Shown here piece by piece: positions 1 to 6,684 of a stretch of 11,254 bases of DNA; position 1 is the first letter of the stretch; each line of letters begins with the position of its first letter. The position numbers and the translations under genes were made by a program. The notes under the pieces are model-generated. The model was not told the DNA's origin. It saw only the letters and a list, made by a program, of their open reading frames with translations, and searched no databases. Source of the stretch: Comamonadaceae bacterium (GTDB lineage Bacteria; Pseudomonadota; Gammaproteobacteria; Burkholderiales; Burkholderiaceae); assembly GCA_947484245.1 (NCBI GenBank), contig CANKOT010000074.1:1-11254 (forward strand). The letters run 5' to 3'.

Positions 1-159
1 GCCGTCTACCCCTTTTTCGAGCAAATCGGGGGAGTTGGGCTTCAGAAGGTTGTTGTCTAGGAAAACAAAGTAAAAAGACGAGCCTATCCACGCAATCGCG
101 GTAATCACATGGACCCACCGCAGTAGCAAATTAACCCAATCTAGCAAATAGGCTTCCAT
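1..159 (-). CDS. puuD: Membrane urate hydroxylase PuuD, N-terminal 53 residues (cut by window edge)
   Basis: The minus strand reads ATG at 159 and stays open to the left edge, giving 53 residues that begin MEAYLLDWVNLLLRWVHVIT. This matches the start of the PuuD family (urate oxidase N-terminal membrane domain, often followed by a C-terminal cytochrome c domain), which oxidises urate to 5-hydroxyisourate at the cytoplasmic membrane. Residues about 8-35 form a hydrophobic first membrane segment containing the family-like HVITAIAWIG and FYFVFLDN stretches. A GGAG ribosome-binding site (plus 168-171, read as ctcc) sits 8 nt before the ATG and supports this start. The gene lies 41 bp downstream of xdhC on the same strand, and that gap holds a copy of the shared palindromic operator, so it can probably be transcribed from its own regulated promoter. 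The remaining membrane segments and any cytochrome domain are outside the window. Seen: the sequence and RBS. Known: family function. The call rests on a short stretch, but the context is very consistent. Confidence 0.85.
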   Translation of the reverse strand, partial: MEAYLLDWVNLLLRWVHVITAIAWIGSSFYFVFLDNNLLKPNSPDLLEKGVDG

Positions 160-183
160 CGATAAGGCTCCGAACTGTTTACC

Positions 184-199
184 GAAGTGTATACAATTT
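184..199. promoter_or_regulatory. Putative GntR operator in front of puuD (14/16 match)
   Basis: The bases GAAGTGTATACAATTT match 14 of 16 positions of the perfect palindrome AAAGTGTATACACTTT found at 5976 and 10762. The centre lies about 33 bp upstream of the puuD ATG, in the 41-bp gap between the xdhC stop and puuD. On the minus strand a TATACA hexamer inside the palindrome could serve as a -10 element, although no good -35 is visible. The left half is intact and the right half is degenerate, which suggests weaker binding. Confidence 0.6.
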
Positions 200-200
200 T

Positions 201-1019
201 TTAAGCTTGCAGCAGTTGCGCTGCTACAGCAACCGCAATCACCTCGGGCTCTTTGCCATCAATGCCAGGGACACCGATGGGGCAAGTCACTTGTTGGCAC
301 TCTTCTTCTGAAAAACCCCGCTCGGCCAAACGCCGCTTGAAGCTGGCCCATTTGGTGGCGCTGCCAATCAGGCCAATGTAGGGCAAGTCATGTTGATTTC
401 GCTGGCGCAGCAAGCATGCCGCCACCACGTCCAAATCCTCAGCGTGACTGAAACTCATGATCAGCACCCGGCTTTTGGGGGCCAAATCGGGAACGGCTGC
501 ATGCACGGGGTTGGAGTGTTCGCAGACCACCTGGGGGGCAACATCGCTGGGAAAAATTTCGTCTCGGCTGTCGATCCACCGAACATGAAAGGGCAAGGGT
601 GCCAACACCTTGACCAAGGCTTTGCCCACGTGGCCGCCACCAAACAAAGCCAAAGGCTGAAATCGCTCAAGGGCTTGGGCCGCCAAAATGGCCTGAAGAC
701 GCCCTTCATCGGCGGCAGTGACGCGCTCAAATTTCAAGACCAATGCACCGCCACAACATTGCCCCAGACTGGGGCCCAGTGCAATTCGTTTCTCGATGGG
801 CAGAGCAGGCAAAGTAGCAGGCTCATGCAAGTAATGCCTAGCCTGCGCAATGGCCTCAAATTCGAGGTGGCCGCCGCCAATCGTGCCCAAGAAATCATCG
901 GCAAAGATGGCCATGACCGTGCCAGCGCCTCGCGGCACTGAGCCCTGCGCTTGCAATACCGTGACCCAGATGGCTGGCATCTGGGCCAACTTGAATTTCA
1001 ATACGGAAGACCAATGCAC
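201..1019 (-). CDS. xdhC: Xanthine dehydrogenase accessory protein XdhC
   Basis: A 272-residue XdhC-family protein. Known members bind molybdenum cofactor, promote its sulfuration and insert it into the XdhB subunit in the cytoplasm. The N-terminal XdhC domain carries QGSVPRGAG (residues 25-33), TIGGGHLEFE (46-55) and GQCCGG (86-91). The two cysteines C88 and C89 lie where the family has its Moco-related cysteine. The C-terminal Rossmann half starts with ALFGGGHVGKAL (124-135), followed by WIDSRDE (148-154), GLIGS (216-220) and the tail motif PIGVPGIDGKEPEVIAVAVA (247-266). The start is GTG at 1019, the first start after an in-frame stop; the Shine-Dalgarno is weak. The next ATG (residue 14) would cut into the first beta strand. 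It is followed by puuD and separated from xdhAB by an opposite-strand gene, so it is not co-transcribed with the subunits it serves. Confidence 0.93.
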   Translation of the reverse strand: MHWSSVLKFKLAQMPAIWVTVLQAQGSVPRGAGTVMAIFADDFLGTIGGGHLEFEAIAQARHYLHEPATLPALPIEKRIALGPSLGQCCGGALVLKFERVTAADEGRLQAILAAQALERFQPLALFGGGHVGKALVKVLAPLPFHVRWIDSRDEIFPSDVAPQVVCEHSNPVHAAVPDLAPKSRVLIMSFSHAEDLDVVAACLLRQRNQHDLPYIGLIGSATKWASFKRRLAERGFSEEECQQVTCPIGVPGIDGKEPEVIAVAVAAQLLQA

Positions 1020-1054
1020 CTGTTTTTGCTTTCAATTCAATGCTTCTCAAACCA

Positions 1055-1066
1055 CACTGTACAGTG
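1055..1066. promoter_or_regulatory. 12-bp perfect palindrome in the xdhC / lipoprotein divergent spacer
   Basis: CACTGTACAGTG is a perfect palindrome in the 84-bp spacer between the divergent xdhC (start 1019) and the lipoprotein gene (start 1104). Its position suits an operator acting on one or both genes. It differs from the AAAGTGTATACACTTT motif, although both have a GTRTAC/GTAC-like centre, so it may belong to another regulator or be chance. It is not a LexA box, because CTGT and ACAG directly abut with no 8-bp spacer. Confidence 0.3.
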
Positions 1067-1103
1067 CCAAAATAGCATATGTTGTTTTGAAGGCTGTTGA
1101 CCC

Positions 1104-1655
1104 ATGACTCATGACTTGACCCATCTTCTGAAACCCGTTTGGGGGGCATTGTTCGCTTGCATGATTTCTTTGTGGCTCACGGGATGCACTACCACTGAAC
1201 TCAAACCAACACCACCGACACCCGCACCACCACCACCTGCACCTGCACCCCAACCAGTCAAACCCCCAGCTCCCATAGTGCAATTGGAAGAGCCCGCCAA
1301 ACCCAAGCTACCCGTCTCAAGTGCGCGCAACGCCCGCGAATACAGAGTGTATGCGGCCAAGCATCTCTACCAACTCAATGGCGCGCGCATTTTCAAAGGC
1401 CGCATGCCGCCCATGCTGTATGCCGTGGGCGTCCTAGATGTCGAGATTGACAAGCAAGGGCAAGTGACGCGCACCCAATGGGTGAGAGCGCCAGGCCATG
1501 CCCCCGAGGTGATGCGGGAAATTGAAAAAACCGTGCGCCAGGCAGCGCCCTATCCGGTCCCTGTCCACTTGGGCAAGGTGGTGTATTCAGACGTGTGGCT
1601 GTGGCACAAAAGTGGCCACTTTCAACTTGACACCCTCACCGAGGGCCAAGACTGA
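1104..1655 (+). CDS. Proline-rich TonB-like (C-terminal domain) lipoprotein
   Basis: A 183-residue protein with a lipoprotein signal: a hydrophobic stretch at about 12-25 and the lipobox LTGC (25-28), so C28 would become the lipidated N-terminus. A proline-rich linker (about 34-68) follows and could span periplasmic space. The C-terminal part (about 105-165) has a TonB-C-like pattern, VGVLDVEIDKQGQVTRTQWV, then a helix (APEVMREIEKTVRQAAPYPVP) and a final strand. It resembles small TonB-family proteins common in Burkholderiales whose exact role is unknown. Lipidation instead of an N-terminal membrane anchor makes a classical TonB energy-transducer role doubtful. The ATG at 1104 has a GAAGG 10 nt upstream. 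The gene lies opposite in orientation to the flanking xdhC and xdhB, with only 6 bp to the xdhB stop. A direct role in purine breakdown is not supported. Confidence 0.75.
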   Translation: MTHDLTHLLKPVWGALFACMISLWLTGCTTTELKPTPPTPAPPPPAPAPQPVKPPAPIVQLEEPAKPKLPVSSARNAREYRVYAAKHLYQLNGARIFKGRMPPMLYAVGVLDVEIDKQGQVTRTQWVRAPGHAPEVMREIEKTVRQAAPYPVPVHLGKVVYSDVWLWHKSGHFQLDTLTEGQD

Positions 1656-1684
1656 AGCTGTTTAGACGGCCGCCTTGGCCTTTT
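1644..1684 (+). terminator. Candidate intrinsic terminator at the convergent lipoprotein / xdhB junction
   Basis: GGCCAAG (1644-1650) pairs exactly with CTTGGCC (1674-1680). Nested inside, GCTGT (1657-1661) pairs with ACGGC (1666-1670, one G-U pair) around a TTAG loop. The outer stem is followed by TTTT (1681-1684) on the plus strand, so it could end transcription of the lipoprotein gene. It overlaps the stop codons of both convergent genes. On the minus strand the stem is not followed by a T run, so it would act less well for xdhB. The T tract is short. Confidence 0.45.
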
Positions 1685-4016
1685 CGCAGGTCATCAATAT
1701 CTTCTCAGGTGTAGCGGGCGCACTCATGTGAACCACCGTTTTGTGGTCTGCACTGGCGCTCACAGCATCGCGCAAGGCAAAGAAAGTTGACAAGGCCAAC
1801 ATCAAAGGTGGCTCGCCCACAGCTTTGGAATAGAACGGTGTGGGCTTCAAGTTGCTGCCATCAAACAGCGTGACTTTGAAGTGCTCAGGAATGTCGCCTG
1901 CCACTGGAATTTTATAAGTGCTGGGGCCGTGCGTGAGGAACTTGCCCTTCTTGTCCCATATGCACTCTTCCATGGTGAGCCAGCCCATGCCTTGCACGTA
2001 GCCACCTTCAATTTGACCTTTGTCGATGGCGGGGTTGATGCTCTTGCCTGCGTCGTGAACGATGTCCACGGCTTTGATCCAATACTCACCTGTGCGTGTG
2101 TCAATTTCGACTTCGCTCACAGACGCACCGTAGCAGTAGTAATAAAAAGCATGACCTGTCAGGGTGGCAAAGTCGTACTTGATTTCGGGTGTCATGTAGA
2201 AGCCTGTCACAGACAAGCCCACGCGGTCCATCCAAGCTTTCTTGGCCACAGCGGTCCACGCCACAGACTTGCCGCCGCCATGCGCCATGTTGTTGGCAAA
2301 GCTCACATCGGCGTCTTTGCAACCCAGCATGTTGGCCGCAACGGGCGCCAAGCGCGCACGCATTTGTGCCGTGGCATTCATGATGGCAGCACCGTTGATG
2401 TCAGCACCGCTAGAAGCCGAAGTGGCGGAAGCGTTGGGCACCTTTTGTGTATCGGTGCCAGTAACGCGCACGTATTTGATGTCAATGCCCAAACCATCGG
2501 CACAGACTTGCGCCATCTTGGTGTTGAGGCCCTGCCCCATTTCGGTACCGCCATGGTTGCAACTGACCGAGCCGTCCATGTAAATGTTGAGCAATGCACC
2601 GCCTTGGTTCAACATGGTGGCCGTAAAGCTGATGCCAAACTTCAAAGGCACCAAAGCCAAACCACGTTTGCGGCGCTTGTTCACTTTGTTGAACGCATTG
2701 ACGCTGTCGCGGCGCTCGCGGTACTTGGCCTCAGACGCCACTTGGTCAATGACCTTGTCGCCCACCCAATCGGCAATGGTCTGCCCATATTGCGTCACCA
2801 TGGTGGCAGGGTTGCCAGACACTGCGGGGTCTTTGTAGATGTTGAGCATGCGAACATCTAAAGGATCTTTGCCGATGTCGTTGGCAATTTCTTCAATCAC
2901 TGTCTCGATGCCAAACATTCCCTGTGGGCCACCAAAGCCGCGGAAAGCTGTAGCGCTTTGCGTGTTGGTTTTGCAGCGGTGGCTGATCAATTTCAGATTG
3001 GGAATGAAGTAGCAGTTGTCAATGTGCAAACAAGCACGGTCGTTCACAGGGCCTGAATAGTCGATGCTGTAACCGCATCGCGACATGAGCGTGATGTCGG
3101 CGCCCAAAATACGGCCTTCGTCGTCGTAGCCCACTTCGTAATCGATGCGGAAATCGTGACGCTTGCCCGTGATCATCATGTCGTCGTCGCGGTTGACGCG
3201 CAACTTAACAGGCTTTTGCAATTTGAATGCCGCCAGCGCAGCGCTCTGACTGAAGATGCTGGCATTGCCCTCTTTGCCACCAAAGCCACCCCCCATGCGG
3301 CGGCAAATGACTTCCACGTCATTGGTGCTGAGGTTCAATGCGGAGGCCGCTTCACGCTGATTGCCATCGGGGTGCTGCGTAGAACAATACAAAGTGAGTT
3401 GACCATCTTCACGCGGCACGGCGTACGTAATTTGGCCTTCCATGTAAAACTGTTCTTGCTGACCCGTTTCGGTACTGCCCTTCACTTTGCGAGGTGCATT
3501 GGCAATGGCTTCGGATGCATTGCCGCGCGTGATGCCTTTGGCAGGCATGACAAAACTTTGCGCCGCCATGGCTTCGTCGATGGTCAAAATGGGCTTGAGT
3601 TCTTTGACCAACACTTTGGCGTTGTGCGCAGCTTCGCGGGCGTACAACATTTCGCGCGCCACCACCACTGCCACGGCTTGACCTAAAAACTCGACCTTGC
3701 CAACAGCCAAGAATGGATCGTCGTGGACGATAGGGCCGCAATTGTTTTCACCAGGAATGTCTTTGGCGGTGTAAACAGCCACCACGCCGTGCGCTTTCAG
3801 AATGGCTTCGCGGTCAATGCCATCGCCAATCAGTTCGCCATGGGCCACCGGTGATTTGATGATGGCGGCATAAAGCGTACCCGCCAACTCGGGCATGTCG
3901 TCGGTGAACGTAGCGCCACCCGTTACGTGCAAGTGCGCAGATTCATGAATGACATCGGTGCCTTGTTGCAAACCAGACACGGGCAATAAATTGTGCAAAG
4001 AAATAGGCGCGTTCAT
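1662..4016 (-). CDS. xdhB: Xanthine dehydrogenase molybdenum-binding subunit XdhB
   Basis: A 784-residue large subunit, usual length for the family. It holds the molybdopterin cofactor and the active site that hydroxylates hypoxanthine and xanthine to urate in the cytoplasm. The N-terminal a/b hammerhead part includes residues about 20-140 (TGGATFTDDMPELAGTLYAA). Visible active-site motifs are QQEQFYMEGQ (186-195), GGGFGGKE (242-249, with E249 equivalent to the substrate-binding Glu), ATAFRGFGGPQ (355-365, with R359 equivalent to the purine-orienting Arg), GTEMGQGLNTK (490-500, Moco binding) and KAVGEPPL (731-738, with E735 as the catalytic base). Retention of both Glu and Arg favours a true purine hydroxylase over an aldehyde oxidase. 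The ATG at 4016 directly abuts the xdhA TAA (4017-4019), so translation is probably coupled. It ends 6 bp from the convergent lipoprotein gene. Confidence 0.97.
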   Translation of the reverse strand: MNAPISLHNLLPVSGLQQGTDVIHESAHLHVTGGATFTDDMPELAGTLYAAIIKSPVAHGELIGDGIDREAILKAHGVVAVYTAKDIPGENNCGPIVHDDPFLAVGKVEFLGQAVAVVVAREMLYAREAAHNAKVLVKELKPILTIDEAMAAQSFVMPAKGITRGNASEAIANAPRKVKGSTETGQQEQFYMEGQITYAVPREDGQLTLYCSTQHPDGNQREAASALNLSTNDVEVICRRMGGGFGGKEGNASIFSQSAALAAFKLQKPVKLRVNRDDDMMITGKRHDFRIDYEVGYDDEGRILGADITLMSRCGYSIDYSGPVNDRACLHIDNCYFIPNLKLISHRCKTNTQSATAFRGFGGPQGMFGIETVIEEIANDIGKDPLDVRMLNIYKDPAVSGNPATMVTQYGQTIADWVGDKVIDQVASEAKYRERRDSVNAFNKVNKRRKRGLALVPLKFGISFTATMLNQGGALLNIYMDGSVSCNHGGTEMGQGLNTKMAQVCADGLGIDIKYVRVTGTDTQKVPNASATSASSGADINGAAIMNATAQMRARLAPVAANMLGCKDADVSFANNMAHGGGKSVAWTAVAKKAWMDRVGLSVTGFYMTPEIKYDFATLTGHAFYYYCYGASVSEVEIDTRTGEYWIKAVDIVHDAGKSINPAIDKGQIEGGYVQGMGWLTMEECIWDKKGKFLTHGPSTYKIPVAGDIPEHFKVTLFDGSNLKPTPFYSKAVGEPPLMLALSTFFALRDAVSASADHKTVVHMSAPATPEKILMTCEKAKAAV

Positions 4017-5501
4017 TTAAGCCACCTCCGCGGTTGTTTGAGTTTGTTCTTCAATGAAATCGATCACCAAATTGCGAGCTACCAAAGAGCGGTAGGCCCA
4101 CGTGGCGCGCAAACCATCGCGTGCCACAAAGCTAGCGGCAATGGCCGCATCCAAATCGGATTCCTTCACATCGGCAGGCGCTTTGCCTTCCAACACCGCT
4201 TCCAATTTGGGCGCGCGGCAAGGTGATGGTGCCAAGCCGTTGTAGGCCAACTTCACATTGCTGAGCTTGCCGCCCTTCAAGGAGTAAGTGATGGCGGCAC
4301 AGGTGGCAGAAATGTCTTGTTCAAAACGCTTGCTCACTTTGTGGGCGCGGAACACTTGGCCCGCTTGTGGCTTGGGCAACACTACAGCCTCAATGAACTC
4401 ACCTGCTTGCAACACTGTTTGTTTTTGGCCGGTGTAGAACTTGTCTAAAGAAACAGTGCGGGTTTTGTCGCCACAGCGCAGCGTGAGCGTGGCGCCCAAG
4501 GCCATGAGGCAAGGCATGGTGTCGCCAATGGGAGAACCGTTGGCAATGTTGCCTGCCAAGGTGGCCGTAGAGCGAATAGGGGGCGAGCCAAAACGTCGCA
4601 GCACCTCTGCAAAATCTGGGTAGGCCTTGGCCACCAAGGTTTCGACTTCCGTGAGCGAAACCACCGCGCCAATGTGCCAAGCTTGAGAGGTGTCTTTGAC
4701 TTGCTTGAGTTCGGTCACGTTGCCCAAGTACACAATATGGTCGGGGCGCGAATATTTTTTGTTCACTTGCAAGCCCACTTCGGTGCTGCCGGCAAGCAGT
4801 GTGGAGGTGGGGTGCTTGACCAAATAGTCGGCCACCTCGGCCACGGTAGCGGGCGATACAAACTCATTGCCTTTGCGTGTGCGAACCACGGGCTGAACAA
4901 TGATGTCGCCTTCCAAACTGAGTGTGGGCGTGGACGCGCGTTGAATGTCTTTCAGCAATGGCACATCGGCCGCATCGTCAAGCTTCAAAGCAGACTTGTT
5001 GCTGCAAGCTTTGGCAGCCGCATCCAATATGGGAGCATAACCTGTGCAACGGCACAGATTGCCGCTAAGTGCGTCACTCACATCTTGACGATTGGGAGAA
5101 GAATTGAGTTGCACCAAGTTGACCAAACTCATCACAATGCCAGGCGTACAAAACCCGCATTGAGAACCGTGACAATTGACCATGGCTTGTTGCACAGGAT
5201 GCAAAGTGCCATCTGGCTTTTTCAAACTCTCAACTGTTTTAACCGACTTGCCATCGAGCGTGGGCAACAACTGAATGCAACTGTTTACTGGCACGTAGTC
5301 AACACCTTGGCCCGACGCATTCAATGAGCCCACCATGACCACACAAGCCCCGCAATCGCCTTCAGCACAACCCTCCTTGGTGCCAGTGCGCTGCATTTGT
5401 TCGCGCAGGTAATCTAAAACGGTGGTGGTGCGGCGAGCGCCTTGGGCTTCAACGACTTTGCCGTCAAGCACAAAACGAACTGTATTGGTCACTTGGCTCA
5501 T
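4017..5501 (-). CDS. xdhA: Xanthine dehydrogenase FeS/FAD subunit XdhA
   Basis: A 494-residue small subunit that passes electrons from the XdhB molybdenum centre through two [2Fe-2S] clusters to FAD and NAD+. The plant-ferredoxin-like domain has C45, C50, C53 and C75 (motif GCAEGDCGAC, 44-53). The helical second cluster domain has C115, C118, C150 and C152 (QCGFCTPG and LCRCTGY). The FAD domain (about 205-375) shows LLAGSTEVGLQV (235-246) and ATLAGNIANGSPIGD (313-327), followed by a CO-dehydrogenase-flavoprotein C-terminal domain (about 380-485). All eight FeS cysteines are present. The upstream gene uraH ends 91 bp before it on the same strand, suggesting one uraH-xdhA-xdhB transcript; I see no convincing promoter in the gap. 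No Shine-Dalgarno precedes the ATG: the mRNA reads CTCCTCCTC just before it, the complement of a ribosome-binding site. Confidence 0.97.
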   Translation of the reverse strand: MSQVTNTVRFVLDGKVVEAQGARRTTTVLDYLREQMQRTGTKEGCAEGDCGACVVMVGSLNASGQGVDYVPVNSCIQLLPTLDGKSVKTVESLKKPDGTLHPVQQAMVNCHGSQCGFCTPGIVMSLVNLVQLNSSPNRQDVSDALSGNLCRCTGYAPILDAAAKACSNKSALKLDDAADVPLLKDIQRASTPTLSLEGDIIVQPVVRTRKGNEFVSPATVAEVADYLVKHPTSTLLAGSTEVGLQVNKKYSRPDHIVYLGNVTELKQVKDTSQAWHIGAVVSLTEVETLVAKAYPDFAEVLRRFGSPPIRSTATLAGNIANGSPIGDTMPCLMALGATLTLRCGDKTRTVSLDKFYTGQKQTVLQAGEFIEAVVLPKPQAGQVFRAHKVSKRFEQDISATCAAITYSLKGGKLSNVKLAYNGLAPSPCRAPKLEAVLEGKAPADVKESDLDAAIAASFVARDGLRATWAYRSLVARNLVIDFIEEQTQTTAEVA

Positions 5502-5592
5502 GAGGAGGAGTTTGGGTTAGGTTCAAAACAAAAGCTGATTTTATTGATGAACCGCCACTCAAGGGGGCCATCAAGCAGAAATAATTGCGAAT

Positions 5593-5946
5593 TCAAGAGC
5601 CGCGGTAGGTCGAGTAGCTCCATGGGCTGGCCAAGAGCGGCACGTGGTAGTGCTGGGTGACATCGGCCACCCCAAAATCCAAGCTCACCAAGTTCAAAAA
5701 GGACGGCTCTGGCAGTTTCACCCCCTTGGCTTTGAAATAAGCCGCCACATCAAAGACCAGCCGGTAGGTGCCCTTTTGCAAACTGGCGTTGTCATAGAGA
5801 GGCCCGTCTGGATTGCGCCCATCTGCATTCAATTTGAAACTTTTGACCAGCGTGGCAAATTGCCCCTCGGTGGTGTACAGGCTCACCTGCATGCCTGCTG
5901 CGGGACAACCATGCATGGTGTCCAAAACGTGTGTGCTTAAACCCAT
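5593..5946 (-). CDS. uraH: 5-hydroxyisourate hydrolase (transthyretin-related protein)
   Basis: A 117-residue transthyretin-like protein that hydrolyses 5-hydroxyisourate, the PuuD product, to OHCU. The family signatures are clear: STHVLDTMHGCPA near the N-terminus (4-16, with H6), ADGR (41-44, with R44), HYHVPLLASP (99-108, with H101) and the C-terminal tetrapeptide YRGS (114-117), the hallmark separating the hydrolase from transthyretin. A longer in-frame reading starting at 5988 would run through the operator and would add 14 residues not typical of cytosolic members. The ATG at 5946 is preferred because AAGGAA (plus 5956-5961) sits 9 nt upstream and the length fits the family. No signal peptide is seen, so the protein is cytoplasmic. 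It is the first gene of the minus-strand group and is divergent from gntR. Confidence 0.96.
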   Translation of the reverse strand: MGLSTHVLDTMHGCPAAGMQVSLYTTEGQFATLVKSFKLNADGRNPDGPLYDNASLQKGTYRLVFDVAAYFKAKGVKLPEPSFLNLVSLDFGVADVTQHYHVPLLASPWSYSTYRGS

Positions 5947-5959
5947 GATTGATCTTTCC

Positions 5960-5987
5960 TTGAATTGGTCGACTGAAAGTGTATACA
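5960..5987 (+). promoter_or_regulatory. Possible sigma70-type promoter for gntR, overlapped by the operator
   Basis: TTGAAT (5960-5965) and TATACA (5982-5987) are separated by 16 bp, and each matches 4 of 6 consensus bases. The -10 falls inside the palindromic operator, so bound regulator would block RNA polymerase, giving autoregulation. A start near 5994 would leave a leader of about 25 nt before the ATG at 6019. This is prediction from pattern only. Confidence 0.4.
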
Positions 5988-5991
5988 CTTT
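5976..5991. promoter_or_regulatory. Perfect 16-bp palindromic operator between uraH and gntR
   Basis: AAAGTGTATACACTTT is a perfect inverted repeat located 30 bp from the uraH start and 28 bp from the gntR ATG. The same 16 bases recur upstream of the transporter gene and, with two changes, upstream of puuD. Sites with a TGTATACA-type core and dyad symmetry are typical for dimeric GntR-family proteins of the FCD subgroup. Its position would allow control of both the uraH-xdhA-xdhB and the gntR-puuE-uraD/AAH transcripts. Confidence 0.75.
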
Positions 5992-6018
5992 TGACTTTTG
6001 AAGCTATCATCTTTCTGC

Positions 6019-6684
6019 ATGGAAACCTCATCAACCCACGCCATTGTCAGTGCTTTGACCAAAGCCATAGTCGAACACCGACTGTTGCCTGGCTCCAAAT
6101 TGGCTGAGCAGAAGCTGGCCACCCATTTTGGCGTCTCCAGAACCTTGGTCAGGCAAGCGCTTTTTCAGCTTTCTCAAAACCGCTTGATTCGCATGGAGCC
6201 CGCCAGAGGCGCTTTCGTGGCAGCCCCCTCTGCCGATGAAGCCAAGCAGGTTTTCGCCGTTCGTCGAATGCTCGAAGTTCAAATGACGCGTGAATTTGTG
6301 CGCGACATCACACCCGCCAAAATTCGCGCCCTGAAGGCGCACACCAAGCAAGAGAAAGAAGCCGTGGCACAAGAAGATGTGCACGGCCGAACTGAGTTGC
6401 TGGGTGATTTTCATGTGCGCATGGCCGAGCTCATGGGCAACCATGTGTTGGCGCAAAGCTTGGGCGAGCTCATCTCGCGCTGCGCACTCATCACACTCAT
6501 GTACCAGTCTCGCAATGCCGCCCAACATTCGGCCGATGAACATGAGGCCATTGTGGATGCCATGGCCAAGAAAGATGCAGACCTGGCAGCGCGGCTGATG
6601 GAAGAACATTTGATTTTTGTGGAAAGCAGTTTGAGCTTTGACAAAAAAATCCCGACTCACGATATTTCAATGGCCCTGTCATGA
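6019..6684 (+). CDS. GntR-family (FCD domain) transcriptional regulator of the purine locus
   Basis: A 221-residue regulator. Residues about 5-70 form the winged helix-turn-helix of GntR proteins (LAEQKLATHFGVSRTLVRQA, 28-47, includes the recognition helix, followed by the wing RMEPARGAFVAAP). Residues about 75-205 form an all-helical FCD effector domain (FHVRMAELMGN, 131-141; DEHEAIVDAMAKKDADLAARL, 173-193; H197), with histidines H132, H175 and H197 at places where many FCD proteins bind metal and ligand. The effector is unknown; a purine intermediate such as urate or allantoin is plausible. An in-frame TTG at 5998 could add 7 residues, but the ATG at 6019 matches the family start better; neither has a clear Shine-Dalgarno. 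Its stop overlaps the puuE start (ATGA). The adjacent perfect palindrome suggests autoregulation. Confidence 0.88.
   Translation: METSSTHAIVSALTKAIVEHRLLPGSKLAEQKLATHFGVSRTLVRQALFQLSQNRLIRMEPARGAFVAAPSADEAKQVFAVRRMLEVQMTREFVRDITPAKIRALKAHTKQEKEAVAQEDVHGRTELLGDFHVRMAELMGNHVLAQSLGELISRCALITLMYQSRNAAQHSADEHEAIVDAMAKKDADLAARLMEEHLIFVESSLSFDKKIPTHDISMALS

Noticed and set aside
390..941. 183-codon open frame on the plus strand inside xdhC
   Set aside because: It is antisense to xdhC, with no domain and no ribosome-binding signal; treated as a shadow frame.
1055..1066. LexA (SOS) box reading of CACTGTACAGTG
   Set aside because: LexA needs CTGT and ACAG separated by 8 bp; here they abut.
1881..2861. 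Open frame of 326 codons on the plus strand inside xdhB
   Set aside because: It is fully antisense to xdhB, has no recognisable domain and a composition rich in His/Arg/Ala as expected for a mirror frame. XdhB motifs in the opposite frame are unmistakable.
4674..5327. 217-codon open frame on the plus strand inside xdhA
   Set aside because: It is antisense to the FeS and FAD parts of xdhA and shows no family features.
5502..5592. Riboswitch or small RNA in the 91-bp uraH-xdhA gap
   Set aside because: No stable hairpin, conserved RNA motif or convincing promoter could be seen; it looks like a plain intergenic stretch within an operon.
6031..6660. 209-codon open frame on the minus strand inside gntR
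   Set aside because: It is antisense to a clear GntR/FCD protein; no independent support.
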